This document shows, piece by piece, positions 36,501 through 48,000 of a stretch of DNA of 64,000 nucleotides (within the stretch, counting starts at the first letter, position 1; every line of letters begins with the position of its first letter). The position numbers and the translations under genes are program-made. Location: contig CM042090.1 in NCBI GenBank assembly GCA_023512835.1, positions 23,712,148-23,776,147 of the forward strand, in the 5' to 3' direction. Source of the DNA: Taxillus chinensis (Eukaryota; Streptophyta; Magnoliopsida; Santalales; Loranthaceae). A model generated the notes under the pieces. The model had not been told where the DNA came from, did no database searches, and was given only the letters and a program-made list of their open reading frames with translations.

Positions 36501-39500
36501 GACAAACACAGATTGTAGGTAGAAATAAGTTTCTACTTTACCTCAAATACTTTAGACAAATTTTTCCCCGATACACTCCTGATAGCATCTTCTTGCCTCT
36601 TTGATCCATGAGTACGCATTACATAAGAAGGTAGAAACAAGTAACCTCCCTTGTTGTACCTAGAGTATTTATACAAGTGAAAGCTACAGATATCTGAATG
36701 TAGCTCATACTGATGCTTGGTTTTTCACAAATATATCTTCTCATGATATTAAATTAAATATAAATATATTTTTCTAAGTATTAAAATTAAGTGTTATGGA
36801 AGTAAAGATAACTACTAAAAATAAACAAACGTGTTATAAAAGTCTTGACAAAAATAGAGATGTAGTAAATTTTGAGAAGTAAAACTAGCAAAGAAAAGAC
36901 TAAGAAAGCTGTGAAGGAGGCTTTAGCCAAGGTGTATTAAGATTTGTATAGGTGTTTAGACTCCAAAGAGAGAAAAAGAAATCTATAAATTTCTTGTACG
37001 AGGCAGACCAAAACTAGAGACTTGGATACTTCGAAGTTTATTAGTGATACGGTGCCAATTATCACATATATCAGGAAGAAGAAACACATGCACATAGAAG
37101 CTCGCTGAAGGAAGTTATTTTCCAAGCATTTAATTACTTGATTTAGGCATTGTAATTTGCATTAGATAGTTATGTTTGTGCACAATTATGTGCTGTTATT
37201 ATTATTAGACAGTTATGTGTATGCTCAGTTATTGTGATATGTAGTCATGGGCAGTTGCAATTGGATAGCCTATTTAATGGCATGAATAACATATGAAATG
37301 ATTTGGAGAATTCCTTTCCCCCGTTGCTAGATTCTGGCTTAAGAGGTTTTAACAATTAGGGACTGCAATTACGAGATCTTAATGAAAATACTAATATTAA
37401 AGAAATGTGGAGCAAATATTTTGACAAAATCTTTAATTTGGAGAAATAATGTGGACTGCAATTAGAGACGTAAGTTGTTGGCCGTAAGCACCTTCCCAAG
37501 CACCGCAAACCAAACAAAAAAAACCACATAAGGGGGGACTGAAACCTTCCAAATAGCCTTCCACGAAAAGCAAATAGTGACGTTCAGGGTAAAAAGAGAA
37601 TATAAAGAATGCACACTAAAGCCAACCGCCTTGGTATGATGCCAGCCCAACCTGTCCAATGCATCCTGAGAGGAACTGCCGGACTGTTGGAATACAAAAG
37701 AACAAAGGAGGAAAAGAATTCCAACTCCCAATCCTGAGCCGGACACAAGAAAGGTGACTAATAGGAATGTTTAAAAAAAAATTATCTATTGAATCAAATA
37801 TAAAATTTCTATTTCACTTGGTTCATATAGCCAATTCTATATTATTGGTATTAAAACTTATTGGTTTGATTTGGTTTATTTAAATTAAGTGTTATCTAGA
37901 GATGAAGACATGTCCCCTGAAGTAGGAACATTAAAAAATTTCATATGGATAACATAAACGAACACATACATAGAAAGAAAGGAATAATACATCAGGGAGG
38001 AGAAATCCTTCACCAAAGAGAAATTGCAACATTAACACCACTTCCATCAATATCATACCCTTTCCATTTTCTCGGAGGTATCAACATTGGTACATAAGGA
38101 ATCACCATATGTCTAGCCTACATTGAACAAACCCATGGAAAGACAATGGTAGTCAAATATACACAGATCAAATATAGGTAAAGTATACAAGCAACAAGCT
38201 CAAAACTAGTTAAACTGAAATTTTGTGAAGATAAGAATATAAGGAAGCATGAAATATAACAAACATTTTAAAATATGACATGCAAATAACTGTTTTAAAT
38301 TCACTAAACTAATAAAACAAGAACCAATATAATGCACTTACACTTTGATCCAGCCCTTTCAGGATTGCAGGATCGCATTCTACGACTCCGTGCTTTCTTG
38401 CCATCTTCGGCCTATAATAGTATAAATTTATCATTACAATTAATACAAGTTGCAAATCCACACAAAGTATTGCATTAGCCTAGAATTGACTAAAATCAAT
38501 TTAAAAATCCATTCAAAATATATATATGGAAAATTTAATATGATGTGGCATCAAAGCTAATAGTTCTAGTAGCATCTCACAACTATGTCATTATGATAAA
38601 TATTGTATTTTATAAAATAAAAAAATATCAAACAAAATTTAAGATACAAATAAATTAATAGAATTTATTTAATTTCATATGTTTATATAAGCAATTTTGA
38701 TTTTAATATTTAATTATTTTCATTCCTAATACTAATTATGAAATTCTTATTTTTACCTTTTACTGTTTTGATCTAAAATCTAAATATAACCTAAGAAATG
38801 TGACCAAAACCAAATGGAAGAAAAAGCAACAAAAACTCACACAGAATTCCTTGTAGAAGTTTTGAATGTGTGCCTAAATGCAGGTTGGACATCAGGTGGA
38901 CAGTCTGCTGCTTGGTCAACTGGATGTTGCACATAGGCTGTTTCTGTTAATAGTTCTATCAATCGACTTCCCAGCTGGACGTTTACATCAGAGAAACAGG
39001 CAAAAATCCTATTAGTGATGTACATAAGATAAATAATATAGAATTTTATCTATGAAAAATTGTTTTAAGAAAGAAACTGATGATGCCAGTCCCAACCTTT
39101 GCCTGGGTATCACTACCCCAAGGAGCAAAATCTTCATTTCTCAAGAGTTTCTGCACCTCAACAAGTCTTTTCCTTTTAATCAAACTTTTAACCCGCTTCC
39201 TTACGAGCTCCTTCTCCTTGGTCAAACTATCTTGACTGCAAGGTACATCCCTCTTTCTTTGAGGATTTTTTGTTTTCTCCAAATAACTATGAATTCTAAC
39301 CTGGAAATTTTTTATATGTTAATAAATTACAGCAAGGACAAAAACACTGCTCACATAATATGATTTCAGCCAATCACATACTGCATGTTTAAATAGTGTT
39401 AATAATTTCAGCAATGGATTCCCTTAATCATCTCCTATACTATTTAAAATAATATTATATACTATTACTTTTATTACTTGGGAGAGGAGGAGAGACATAA

Positions 39501-40673
39501 GAGAAGAGAGATAAATAAATATCATACTAAGTGAATATTATTTTCTAATGTATTAGGAACTGTGCAAGAAAGTTAAATATAGGGCTTTTGTGAGGTCATT
39601 TTATAGTTTTTTGTAACTTTTTTTCCCAAATGAAGGGAAACATACTCTTATAGGGTGCTCTTTGCCCATGAAAGGAACAATTATTCTCTACTTCTCAATC
39701 CTTTAGTTTGATTTGCATGTTTAGAATTAACAACCTGTGGGTAGCAGTCATTTCAGCTGTACAACATAGCCAAGCAATTGACGCTCATTACTTGTGCCAT
39801 GTTGTACCTACAATACATTATAATAAACTATGGTAATAAAACAAAAAAGTAGAGGTATCATATTTAACTCGCCTCCTGCTCAATTGCCATTCCAATACTC
39901 AGCGCAGCTTGAACCACGCTAACGCACCCATCATCATTCCCCATCATCACCAACCCCATCATCTTGTGCATCACAATGACGGCCATCTTCTCGGGCGACA
40001 GCAAGTCAATGTTGGGCGCGAACGCTGACTTCTGCTTCTTAGACCGATGCAGCTTCTGGTCCTTGGCAATGGCGTCCCTCAGCGGCTCAAACCACCCGAG
40101 AAACAGCGCCTTGACGTGGGGCAAATTCGGAGCGAGCTTCTTCTCGCACATTTCCCTCTCCAGCTCCCGGTACTCCTCCACCATCGTCTGCCACGCCTCG
40201 GTCTCCGCCCTAATCTGCCGACGCCGCAGCAGATTGTACCGCCGCCGCTCGCAAACCCCATCCGCGTCCGAACCCGAACCCGAACCCAAGCCCAGGCCAG
40301 GGCGCTCCTTGCTCCGCAAATGCAGGCCTCGGAGCAGGATGGACGGCACGGTCCAGGGAGGCTCCTGGACGAAGATCCTCCGGAAGGGCTGCTGGTCGAG
40401 GAGTGGGACGGTGGCAGTGGAGGCCTGGAGCTGCAAGTCGGGGGTTTCGTCTAGGGTTTGGTCGGAGAGTGTGAGGGGCTGGGAGTGGGCTCTGGGAGCT
40501 GCGAGAGAGAGGGTCGAGGGCTTGCGAGGGCGAGTGCGAGGGTTGGGAATGGTGGTGGGGGACGATGAGGAGAGAGAGAGGACGGAGGAGAGAAACTTGT
40601 TAGGGCTTGGAGATGAGGAAAGAGGTGGGGGTGGCCATAGGAAGTGGAGGTGAGGTTGAGGGGTGGAGACCAT
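30549..40673 (-). CDS. RPOT3: Phage-type organelle RNA polymerase (RPOT), probably plastid RPOTp
   Basis: Nineteen exons: 40673-39873, 39300-39097, 38974-38841, 38411-38342, 38117-38059, 36659-36542, 36117-36004, 35379-35248, 34984-34568, 34414-34364, 33592-33522, 33335-33251, 33133-32981, 32523-32449, 32343-32254, 31525-31478, 31388-31274, 30865-30762 and 30659-30549. They close to 983 aa, normal for plant RPOT. The enzyme is a single-subunit T7-like polymerase that transcribes organelle genomes. Catalytic elements: [10 protein letters not shown] with palm Asp684; R755-x3-K759-x7-Y767, the same spacing as T7 R627/K631/Y639; and HDSFWTH with Asp916. The C-terminus ends YFFN. The N-terminus ([17 protein letters not shown], then Ser/Pro/Arg-rich) looks like a transit peptide. 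Plastid targeting is an inference; mitochondrial or dual targeting is possible. Intron 1 uses a GC donor; the other 18 are GT-AG. Introns carry LINE and MITE fragments. Confidence 0.96.
31905..32204. mobile_element. MITE in an RPOT intron
   Basis: About 300 bp in the intron between RPOT exons 15 and 16. The left end reads TGTGTTTGGTTTCC and the right end GGAAACCAAACATAA, forming imperfect inverted repeats. The interior has further AAACCAAACAT-type words and no coding content. Confidence 0.75.
33746..34055. mobile_element. MITE-like element in an RPOT intron
   Basis: The left end CTAAGTTTGGTTGCTATGG and the right end GTATGCCTACCAAACAGAGC form an imperfect inverted repeat (GTTTGGT/ACCAAAC). 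It lies between RPOT exons 10 and 11, about 310 bp, non-coding. Confidence 0.6.
36880..37130 (+). mobile_element. Decayed LINE fragment (pre-RT region)
   Basis: Plus-strand reading across frameshifts and stops gives LAKVY, then [11 protein letters not shown], then TKTRDLD and RWKEV. These match the order of words in the region before and at the start of plant non-LTR reverse transcriptases (YDKLDSKEGEK... KTRDLDQVK... RWKEYF). It lies in RPOT intron 5, opposite to the gene. Too damaged to be active. Confidence 0.6.
37450..37746 (-). mobile_element. LINE fragment, zf-RVT C-terminal region
   Basis: The minus-strand frame contains [20 protein letters not shown] and then [20 protein letters not shown] followed by [11 protein letters not shown]. 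This is the hallmark C-terminal zf-RVT region of plant LINEs. It is in RPOT intron 5, same strand as the gene, about 500 bp from a plus-strand LINE fragment. No other domains remain. Confidence 0.8.
39871..39872 (-). promoter_or_regulatory. Non-canonical GC splice donor (GC-AG intron 1 of RPOT)
   Basis: On the minus strand exon 1 ends ...GAGCAGGAG and the intron begins GCGAGT. Only this junction gives the conserved reading AIEQE|VRIH with exon 2 (GTTAGAATTCAT). The nearby GT donor (GTTAAA, 4 bases on) shifts the frame into a stop. Confidence 0.85.
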
Positions 40674-41669
40674 TTCGTGGGTGGAGGATGAGGATAACGG
40701 TGGTGGGTGGCGATGTGTTGCCTGCCTGTTCCCAGCAACATAGAAGAGAGATGAGATGGCTTCTATTTATTTATCTTCGTCATTTATGGGGAAGATATAT
40801 ATATATATTTATTTATTTATTTATTTGTGTGAACCAGAAATGAGAAACCTCTCTAAAACCCAGTAGGAAATGTACGTTCGCATAATAATAGTAGATTGAT
40901 TAGTAGTTGTTGTTCTTTGCTCTTAAACAAATAATGATATTTTTTTAAATGAAATGGGTCGGGCCTAACTTTTTACCACTACCTCGGCCCAATATAAATT
41001 GTTTTTTCTTCCCAGTTATAATAATTAATATGCATATAATACAATAATATAAACAACTAATTTTAAATCATGCAGAAATAATGTCTCTTCTAACACGTTC
41101 TATGCTTATATTATGTTACTCGCAAAAAAAAAAATCACAAATTACTTATGTGTGTCAGAATATGAATATTATGGGTGAAAGTACAATCAAAGTTGACTCT
41201 AAAACTTAAGAGATTTAAGACAAATTTTAAATTAAAACTCTTATCTCTCAAACATTATTTACATATTAAATTATTATGTTTGATTACTTTGGTATGAATG
41301 ATATAAAATTTTAAAATATATATTATTATTGTAATTTTAAATTAAGACACACACATATATATATATATTACTATCTTAATTAACAAGAAAAATAAATTCT
41401 TTGAGTATAAATATATATTTTACATCTGCACAATTCCTTGTTTTTAATTAGTCTTTTTTAAAAAAATTAATAAATAAAGTAAGCTTCAATTTATGGCTTG
41501 TATTTGGGCCCAGGCCCACGAGGCCCAATATGGGGAAAAGGAAATGCAAAAAGAAAAAAGGTGCGTTGTCGTGGTAAGTCACGCGCATCTTCCCTCAACT
41601 CACAGCCCCCTACCCGTACTGGTCGAACTGACTCCGCGATTCGGAGATTTTCTTGGAACATCCGCAGAA
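40674..41669. promoter_or_regulatory. Divergent promoter interval, RPOT (-) and coatomer zeta (+)
   Basis: About 1 kb between the two start codons. Site II motifs are present on both sides: GGCCCA at 40986-40991 on the RPOT side, and a cluster at 41505-41527 (TGGGCCCA, GGCCCA, GGCCCA) about 145-165 bp upstream of the zeta ATG. The centre is AT-rich. Both products are housekeeping proteins, which fits site II promoters. Confidence 0.55.
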
Positions 41670-42230
41670 ATGGTCTGTTTTCTAAATCTCTCTCTCTCTC
41701 TGTCTGTCTGTCTGTCTGTCCTCGATCTTTTCAACCAACAATCAATTCCTATGCCATATTATCGATCCAGTTGTCTATGGTTACAGGACCTTCGATAGTT
41801 CGATTCTATTCCCCTGCACACTCTTCGTTCGTTGCTTCTATTATTATCATTATTAAAATTTTAACTCGATGTGGTCTACTGCACTTTGTTCTGCAAATTA
41901 TTGGGTTTCTTGGGCTACTGTATAGTGAAATCTGTAGCTTTGATTGCATGTCGGTTTAGGATCAGCCATAGCTGAGTTTTTATGTGGGCGTGTGTGTAAA
42001 TTTTAAGCTGTTGGTAGTTTCATCGGATCCATTGTTCCTGCTACTGTGCATGAAGGAGCGGGTTGAATGAAACATCAACTATTGAGACACTAGTGCAAGG
42101 TCGGTGGGTAAGTGGTGTTTGTGGGTTAGGGTTTGATATGGGGTAAGAGTGTGCTTGTTAGTTTATCCTTTGATGATTTTGAGATTGTTACTTTGTTAGT
42201 TTCATTTAGAAGGGCCGTTGGCTGCCTTGT

Positions 42231-42309
<79 letters not shown>

Positions 42310-44300
42310 ATCTTCATGTATCCTTTTTATTATTTGTCTTTCATGGTTTGACGAATTCTAGTGTTCATTTATTTGTAGGGGTCATGCCCTTCCATTAAGA
42401 ACATTCTTCTTCTGGATTCCGATGGGAAGCGGATTGCTGTTAAGTATTATTCGGATGATTGGCCCACAAATGTAGCAAAGGAAGCTTTTGAGAGAACTGT
42501 ATTCACCAAGACACAGAAGACAAATGCTCGCACTGAAGGTGAACTCACTCCCCACCCCTCTCTTCCCGAATTCCACTTCATAATTAGTTCTACCCATATT
42601 GGTCCTTCATGGTTTTTGAGCTATTTTTGTACCAGGCCCAATAAAGGACTACAGAAAAATAATAAAAGAATGTGAAAAAAAAAACTTGAAGGAAAAATAA
42701 TTATCAATAAGCACTGTCTGAGACTCTCAATAGAAGCTCCAATTGAAGATCAATGTGGATCTTTGGCTGCCTTGCATGACTTGAGATTTGCATTTGCTAG
42801 AATTGCTCAAATTTTTGGCATATAAAGTGGATGAAACAACTGTGCCTATATGGATCACTTGAAATGGTTTATGCATCACACATTCTATACGAATGACAGG
42901 ATTTAGCTGTCTAGTTAAATCCTTTAATATCTGTCATTGTCATTTCCTCCATCTTGGGGGTTAGACCCAGACCTTAGTGGTGAATTGCAACAACAGGGTG
43001 TGATGATGGAAGAAAGCAGTGAAGATCCCATATACCGGAGGGATCATACGCAGGGAGGAATCTGTCGTTTGATTATCTGATCATCAAATAATCAGGGCTA
43101 TTTGTTTTTAGTAGGGATAGCTCGTCTGAAAAACTTAAAATTCATCCGATAGTCAGACGCGTAGGAAAAGATCTTGGGAGTTCTACCATGTTTTAACCAA
43201 TTTGAGCTCGCCTTTTGATGAAATTTGTAATTTTATGATGCAATGTCTTTCGTTTTTTTAGGGCTTTCTTGTTTGGTAAGTTATTATCTGTTTTCCTTCA
43301 TTTGAAAATTGTAAAATTTTTGATACATCTTTTTGCCCATTTAATTTTCAAAATTTAGCTGCATAATATTCTTTATTTATGATTTCATTGTTTCACAGCG
43401 GAGATAGCAATGTTTGAGAATTCTATTGTTGTTTACAAGTTTGTTCAAGACCTTCACTTCTTTGTTACTGGGGGCGAAGATGAGAATGAGGTTATTTTGT
43501 CAGCAGTTCTCCAGGGATTTTTTGATGCGGTTGGCCTTCTTCTCAGGTAATGTAGGAGTGTATCTTTAACAATAAATAAAGTTGTGGTGCAACCACGGGT
43601 TGCCATGGTTGCCTCCCGCGGTTGCATGGAGCAGTGCTCTTATCTTTAATTATTTTCGTAGTTTCAATGGATATAATATGATATTTCTTCAAAATTGCTA
43701 TTTAAAATGTCTTACCATCTCTTGCTTGTAGAGGCAATGTGGACAAGAAGGAGGCACTCGAGAACTTGGATCTCATTCTCTTATGTCTCGATGAAATTGT
43801 TGATGGCGGGTATTTACATGTTTGTTTTTGTACGCTCTGTGTTTGCTTTTAATTATGCATGTTTTAGACGTGAGTGCTCCACGGCTTTGTGTATCTATCT
43901 ATATGGTACAAACGCAGAGGTGTCCGGGGTATTACATACATATATAGTACGAAATATATGCACTAAATAATTTATTTTAAAGGAAATTGTTTTTTATGGG
44001 AGACTTACAATTTGTTGTTTACTACAGAATTATTCTTGAAACTGATGCAAACGTCATTACTGGGAAGGTTGCAAGTCATAGTGTAGACGCTGGAGCACCT
44101 TTGGCAGAGCAGGTATCAGAATTAAATTTCCTCTCAAGAAAAGAGAGTCAGAAAATGCATCAGTCTGGAAATAACTGAATCATTCTTCTGGCCATTCCTC
44201 AAAATTTGACTCTGATTCTTTATAATTTTTGTCTGTGCAGACAATAGGGCAGGCATTAGCAACTGCCCGAGAACATCTAACCAGGTCTCTTCTGAAATGA
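41670..44300 (+). CDS. COPZ: Coatomer subunit zeta (COPI vesicle coat)
   Basis: Six coding exons: 41670-41672 (ATG only), 42379-42538, 43399-43546, 43732-43809, 44028-44112 and 44241-44300, giving 177 aa, the usual plant length. Zeta is a small subunit of the COPI F-subcomplex, related to AP sigma chains (longin-like fold), and acts in Golgi-to-ER and intra-Golgi vesicle traffic. Conserved blocks: [87 protein letters not shown] and the end [13 protein letters not shown]. The start is the weakest part. Exon 2 opens in phase 0 with GSCPSIKN, so the upstream exon must supply an in-frame ATG; AGAAATG|GTCTGT at 41670 fits. A better-looking donor after an ATG at 42138 has the wrong phase. Intron 1 contains a long CT repeat. 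Confidence 0.91.
42233..42308 (+). repeat. (CT)38 microsatellite in coatomer zeta intron 1
   Basis: Perfect CT run of 76 bases, 70 bp upstream of the exon 2 acceptor. Short frames of SLSLSL or REREREs across it are artefacts of the repeat. Confidence 0.97.
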
Positions 44301-45041
44301 TGCCTGCATTCTACAGAGATAGAGTAGCAGATGATGGCTTCTTTCCATTAGCCCCGGCACGTTGGCTGGTCCATTTAGCATTGCTATGTCAGTTCAGTAA
44401 GATGGTGTTGCTGTAGGTGGCGTAGGTGATGCCAATCCAAACGCTTCTCGTCTGAGATGCTTCTTTTTCTGAACTTGTTTTCTACGGAAATAGGATCTCT
44501 TGGATCGGAAAATTTTAAATGAAGGTCGCAAGTACTTGCCATTGTATGTCGCTGCATAGGCTTTCTAGCCGCTCCGCTTTATTGTCTATGCTTCCTTAAA
44601 ATGCTGCCACAATGGAATGGATGTACTAATGATTATCCCCGTACATCAATCAACTTACTAGGAAAAAATTTTAGGTTAAACTTTTTATCCAACCAAGAGT
44701 CCTAATAGCAAAAGTATGCTATGCATTACATACCCAGTTTAAGGTGTACCTCTTCTTACACCTTATATATAAAATGAAAAAAAGATTATCCTAGTAGGTT
44801 TAGAAAGTTCGTGACGGGTGGTAGAATTCAGATCCTCAATAGTGAGATGCAAAGAATACCCCAGTGAAAGCCAAGTGTGTTCTACTTGGAATCATAGGAG
44901 ATATGGAGAGTTCTAACCCTACACTGCTTTCTACTCAAATTCCCAATGCACTTGAGAAAAAATGGGTAGGTGCAACTATTGAGTGAGCCAATCAGCTGCG
45001 AATTCTAAGGAGCGTATTGTGTTGGATGGATGGGAAGATAA
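44301..45041. other. Convergent 3' region of coatomer zeta and the CorA-like gene
   Basis: 741 bp between two stop codons on opposite strands. The first 250-300 bases are probably the zeta 3' untranslated region and the last 100 or so the CorA-like one. No frame or RNA gene recognised. Confidence 0.6.
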
Positions 45042-48000
45042 CTAGAACCATCCTTGCAATGCGCCTGCAGTGCTTTTGCGCAACTTATGCCGAGAAACAT
45101 GTTTGCGAACCTGGGCATGAGTCTCGGCTTCATGCTGGAAGATCTTGACCAAATCCTGCAGTTCCAGCATCCTTACTTCGACTTGCTCTTCGGAGATAGG
45201 CTTTTTCAAACCAAGGATAATCAACCCAACTGCAATCAGTGCAGACCCAACTATGAAGAGGATTGCTGCAAAAATAGCAAAAGCATATGGTGCACCATCT
45301 GCCCCGGGAATCCCATCAACATTAATTCCAAAGAGCCCAGTGATGATGGAAAGGACAAGGCCACAGCCACCAAAGACACCTAGATTATGTGTAACTCGAA
45401 GGCTTTTATCCTGAATCAATGATAATCAACAGATTTAGAAACTTAAACACAACTATTTAGCATACAAAAGAGAGAAAGCAAGGGTTGAAGGTGTAATATT
45501 GCTAGTTTATATGGTTAGTGATTAGCCATATTAATATCAGGTTGAATAATAACAATATGATAGAAACATGTGTTTGATGCAAACCTGCAACCATGCGCGA
45601 ACAGTGCTTTGCATAACATCTTGAATGGTGAACAAGCGCCCGCGGACTGCTTCTTGCTCCTCTATCAGTTCCCTTGTAGCCTTTCTGATGCCTTCTAAAA
45701 GGCTTCTGGTAGCATTTCCCCTCAAATGCTGTAGAAGCTCAAACACTATTTCTTCTCTTGCATGAACCGACCATTTTACACGGATAACCTAAATTACACA
45801 TCACAAGCAACAATGGAAATATAATTCACAAGATCCATGGACCTTTTCATTGGATCAATTTGTATTGAATTTTAATTTAAATTTTTTTTTATGTTTGATA
45901 GAAAAGATAATTTATTTTAATTTTTTTTAAATTAAATGTTAAAAAATATTAAAAGAAAAAATAATAAATTTAAATAAGAAAATAAGAAAAAAGTAAAAAT
46001 AAAATTTAAAAGATTATTTGAATTTTTTGTCAGAATTAAATTTAAATTTTAAAATATAAAATAATTTTTAAAAACAATTTTAAAATTTATATTAATATTA
46101 AATTAAGATGAGTCCACCGTTTTTAAAATTAATATGCCGATTTTATCAAACACACGCTTAGAAACTTATCTTGCAAAAATCTTACACTAAAATTATTAAC
46201 TTCTTCCACTTTAGAAATATTCACCCAAGACAGCACATTCTTCTGATGTCTCTTTGAAAGATAGATGCTCTGTTCAATCTGTTGGCATGGTTTCAAATAT
46301 GTTTTCCAGTAAATTATTATCTAATGGTTGCATAAACCACCGTTAAAACAAGGAAAGAGCCTCTCAAACTAACACTACATTATTCTAGTGAGGAACTGAC
46401 ATTTTCTGTACTTGGAATACTCATACTTGTTGCAAGAGAATGAAAATACCTGACTTGATAACTTTCTGATTTCCTGGTTTAAAATTACACAGAAAAGATT
46501 CATATCTTCATGGTTTCTCCTATGTTCAGATAAAACAACTTGCCATCAATAAACAATTCTTTTAAAAACAAATTAGGAGAAAGAATTTGATATATCTACT
46601 GTACCTGCTCATAAACTTTAATTCAATTTCATCCGCCTCCCCAAATATATGCTTGCGAAATAATCTAAAGCCACAAAATAATGTTTGCATACAATTAAGT
46701 AAATATAAAAGAAAACTCATAATGTTGTCTGCTTTCTTTGTAAAAATAATAAGATTGAGAAAAAAAAAAGGCTGAAAATCAATAGGTCAGCTACAATGCA
46801 TAGCTTAAACATTCCATCAATCTAAAAATTCAAATATAAAACTCCTAATGAAAACATTTTAAAATGTAATCATTAACGGCTAAAGTTTAACAGTTTTATT
46901 CCAAAATCAATTGATTATAGTTGGTATTATTGTAGGATTTTATTATCAATTATAAAATTTAACAATTTGATTATATATCTAAATATGATCCATCGCGTAT
47001 TTACTTATTTTTTAAGTAAAACACATGAACAATATTAGATAACGTGAAACACATGTATTCTCTTATGGGTGAGGTGAAATATACAATCTACTCTAATATT
47101 ATGTTAAAGTCTAGTGACTTCTATCTCAAAACCAATTGGTTATGAATGAAGCCACCACAAGATCTTATTAGTCAATTGTAAGGTTTGATAATTCTCAATA
47201 CAAAACTATATATTTCAACATAACCATTAAATGTTATTTTTCTATTCATTTATTTTAAGACTTTCTTCTATCAAATTAAATCCCATTGAACCCAATTACC
47301 TAGATTCATGTTTTTCAATACAATTTTATATGCCTCCATGCACTTTGCAATTACTTGTGAGACAGGCAATTGTGAAGTTTCAATTACCTATCATCCCATC
47401 GAGTAAGTCGGCTAGCCAAATGTGCGATGAGTTCATGTACTGTTCTTGGTGCACTATAACCACCAGCACAAAGAAGCTCCTAAACCAGAGTGCATCACCA
47501 TCATTATGAAAAGCTAATAGCTACAGGTGAATAGAAACTACCATTATATCCCCTGTTGGCAAATAAGTTATTTAAAGAGCATATATGTCAAGCATCCAGT
47601 ACCTGAACTTCTATGACTCCCAACACATTTATCTTTGATGCTGTTCCTTTAACATGCAATGCAGTTACTAAAAAATTTTGTGCTTGCCAAGATCTAAGTA
47701 CAACGGGAATGTCATCCTCATCGACATGCGGATCACCAAATGAGTGCCCCAACAGCTCAAACAATAGCCCTCCAGCAACCCTAACAGGGACCTGAATATA
47801 TATATATATATACACACACACACAGAGAGAGAACAAATTAAATTAACAAACATTAAGAGAATGTCAAAGGCTTACCGGAAATTATATTTTTGCCACTTCA
47901 TTTGTAAACTGTGTTATATTGTGCTTTTTTTCTCAACACACGAGAAAAAAAACATTTGTAAAACACTATTTCTTTGGTAAAAAGTAAACAAATATATAAA

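Noticed and set aside
39964..40843. Plus-strand frames antisense to RPOT exon 1 (up to 229 codons)
   Set aside because: Shadow of the GC-rich transit-peptide exon; no start context or recognisable domain.
42138..42145. ATG followed by a strong GTAAGA donor as the start of coatomer zeta
   Set aside because: The exon would end in phase 2 and throws exon 2 out of frame; the ATG at 41670 has the needed phase 0.
42126..42351. Frames of Ser-Leu or Arg-Glu repeats over the CT tract
   Set aside because: Any frame through a pure CT repeat stays open; this is intronic microsatellite, not a protein.
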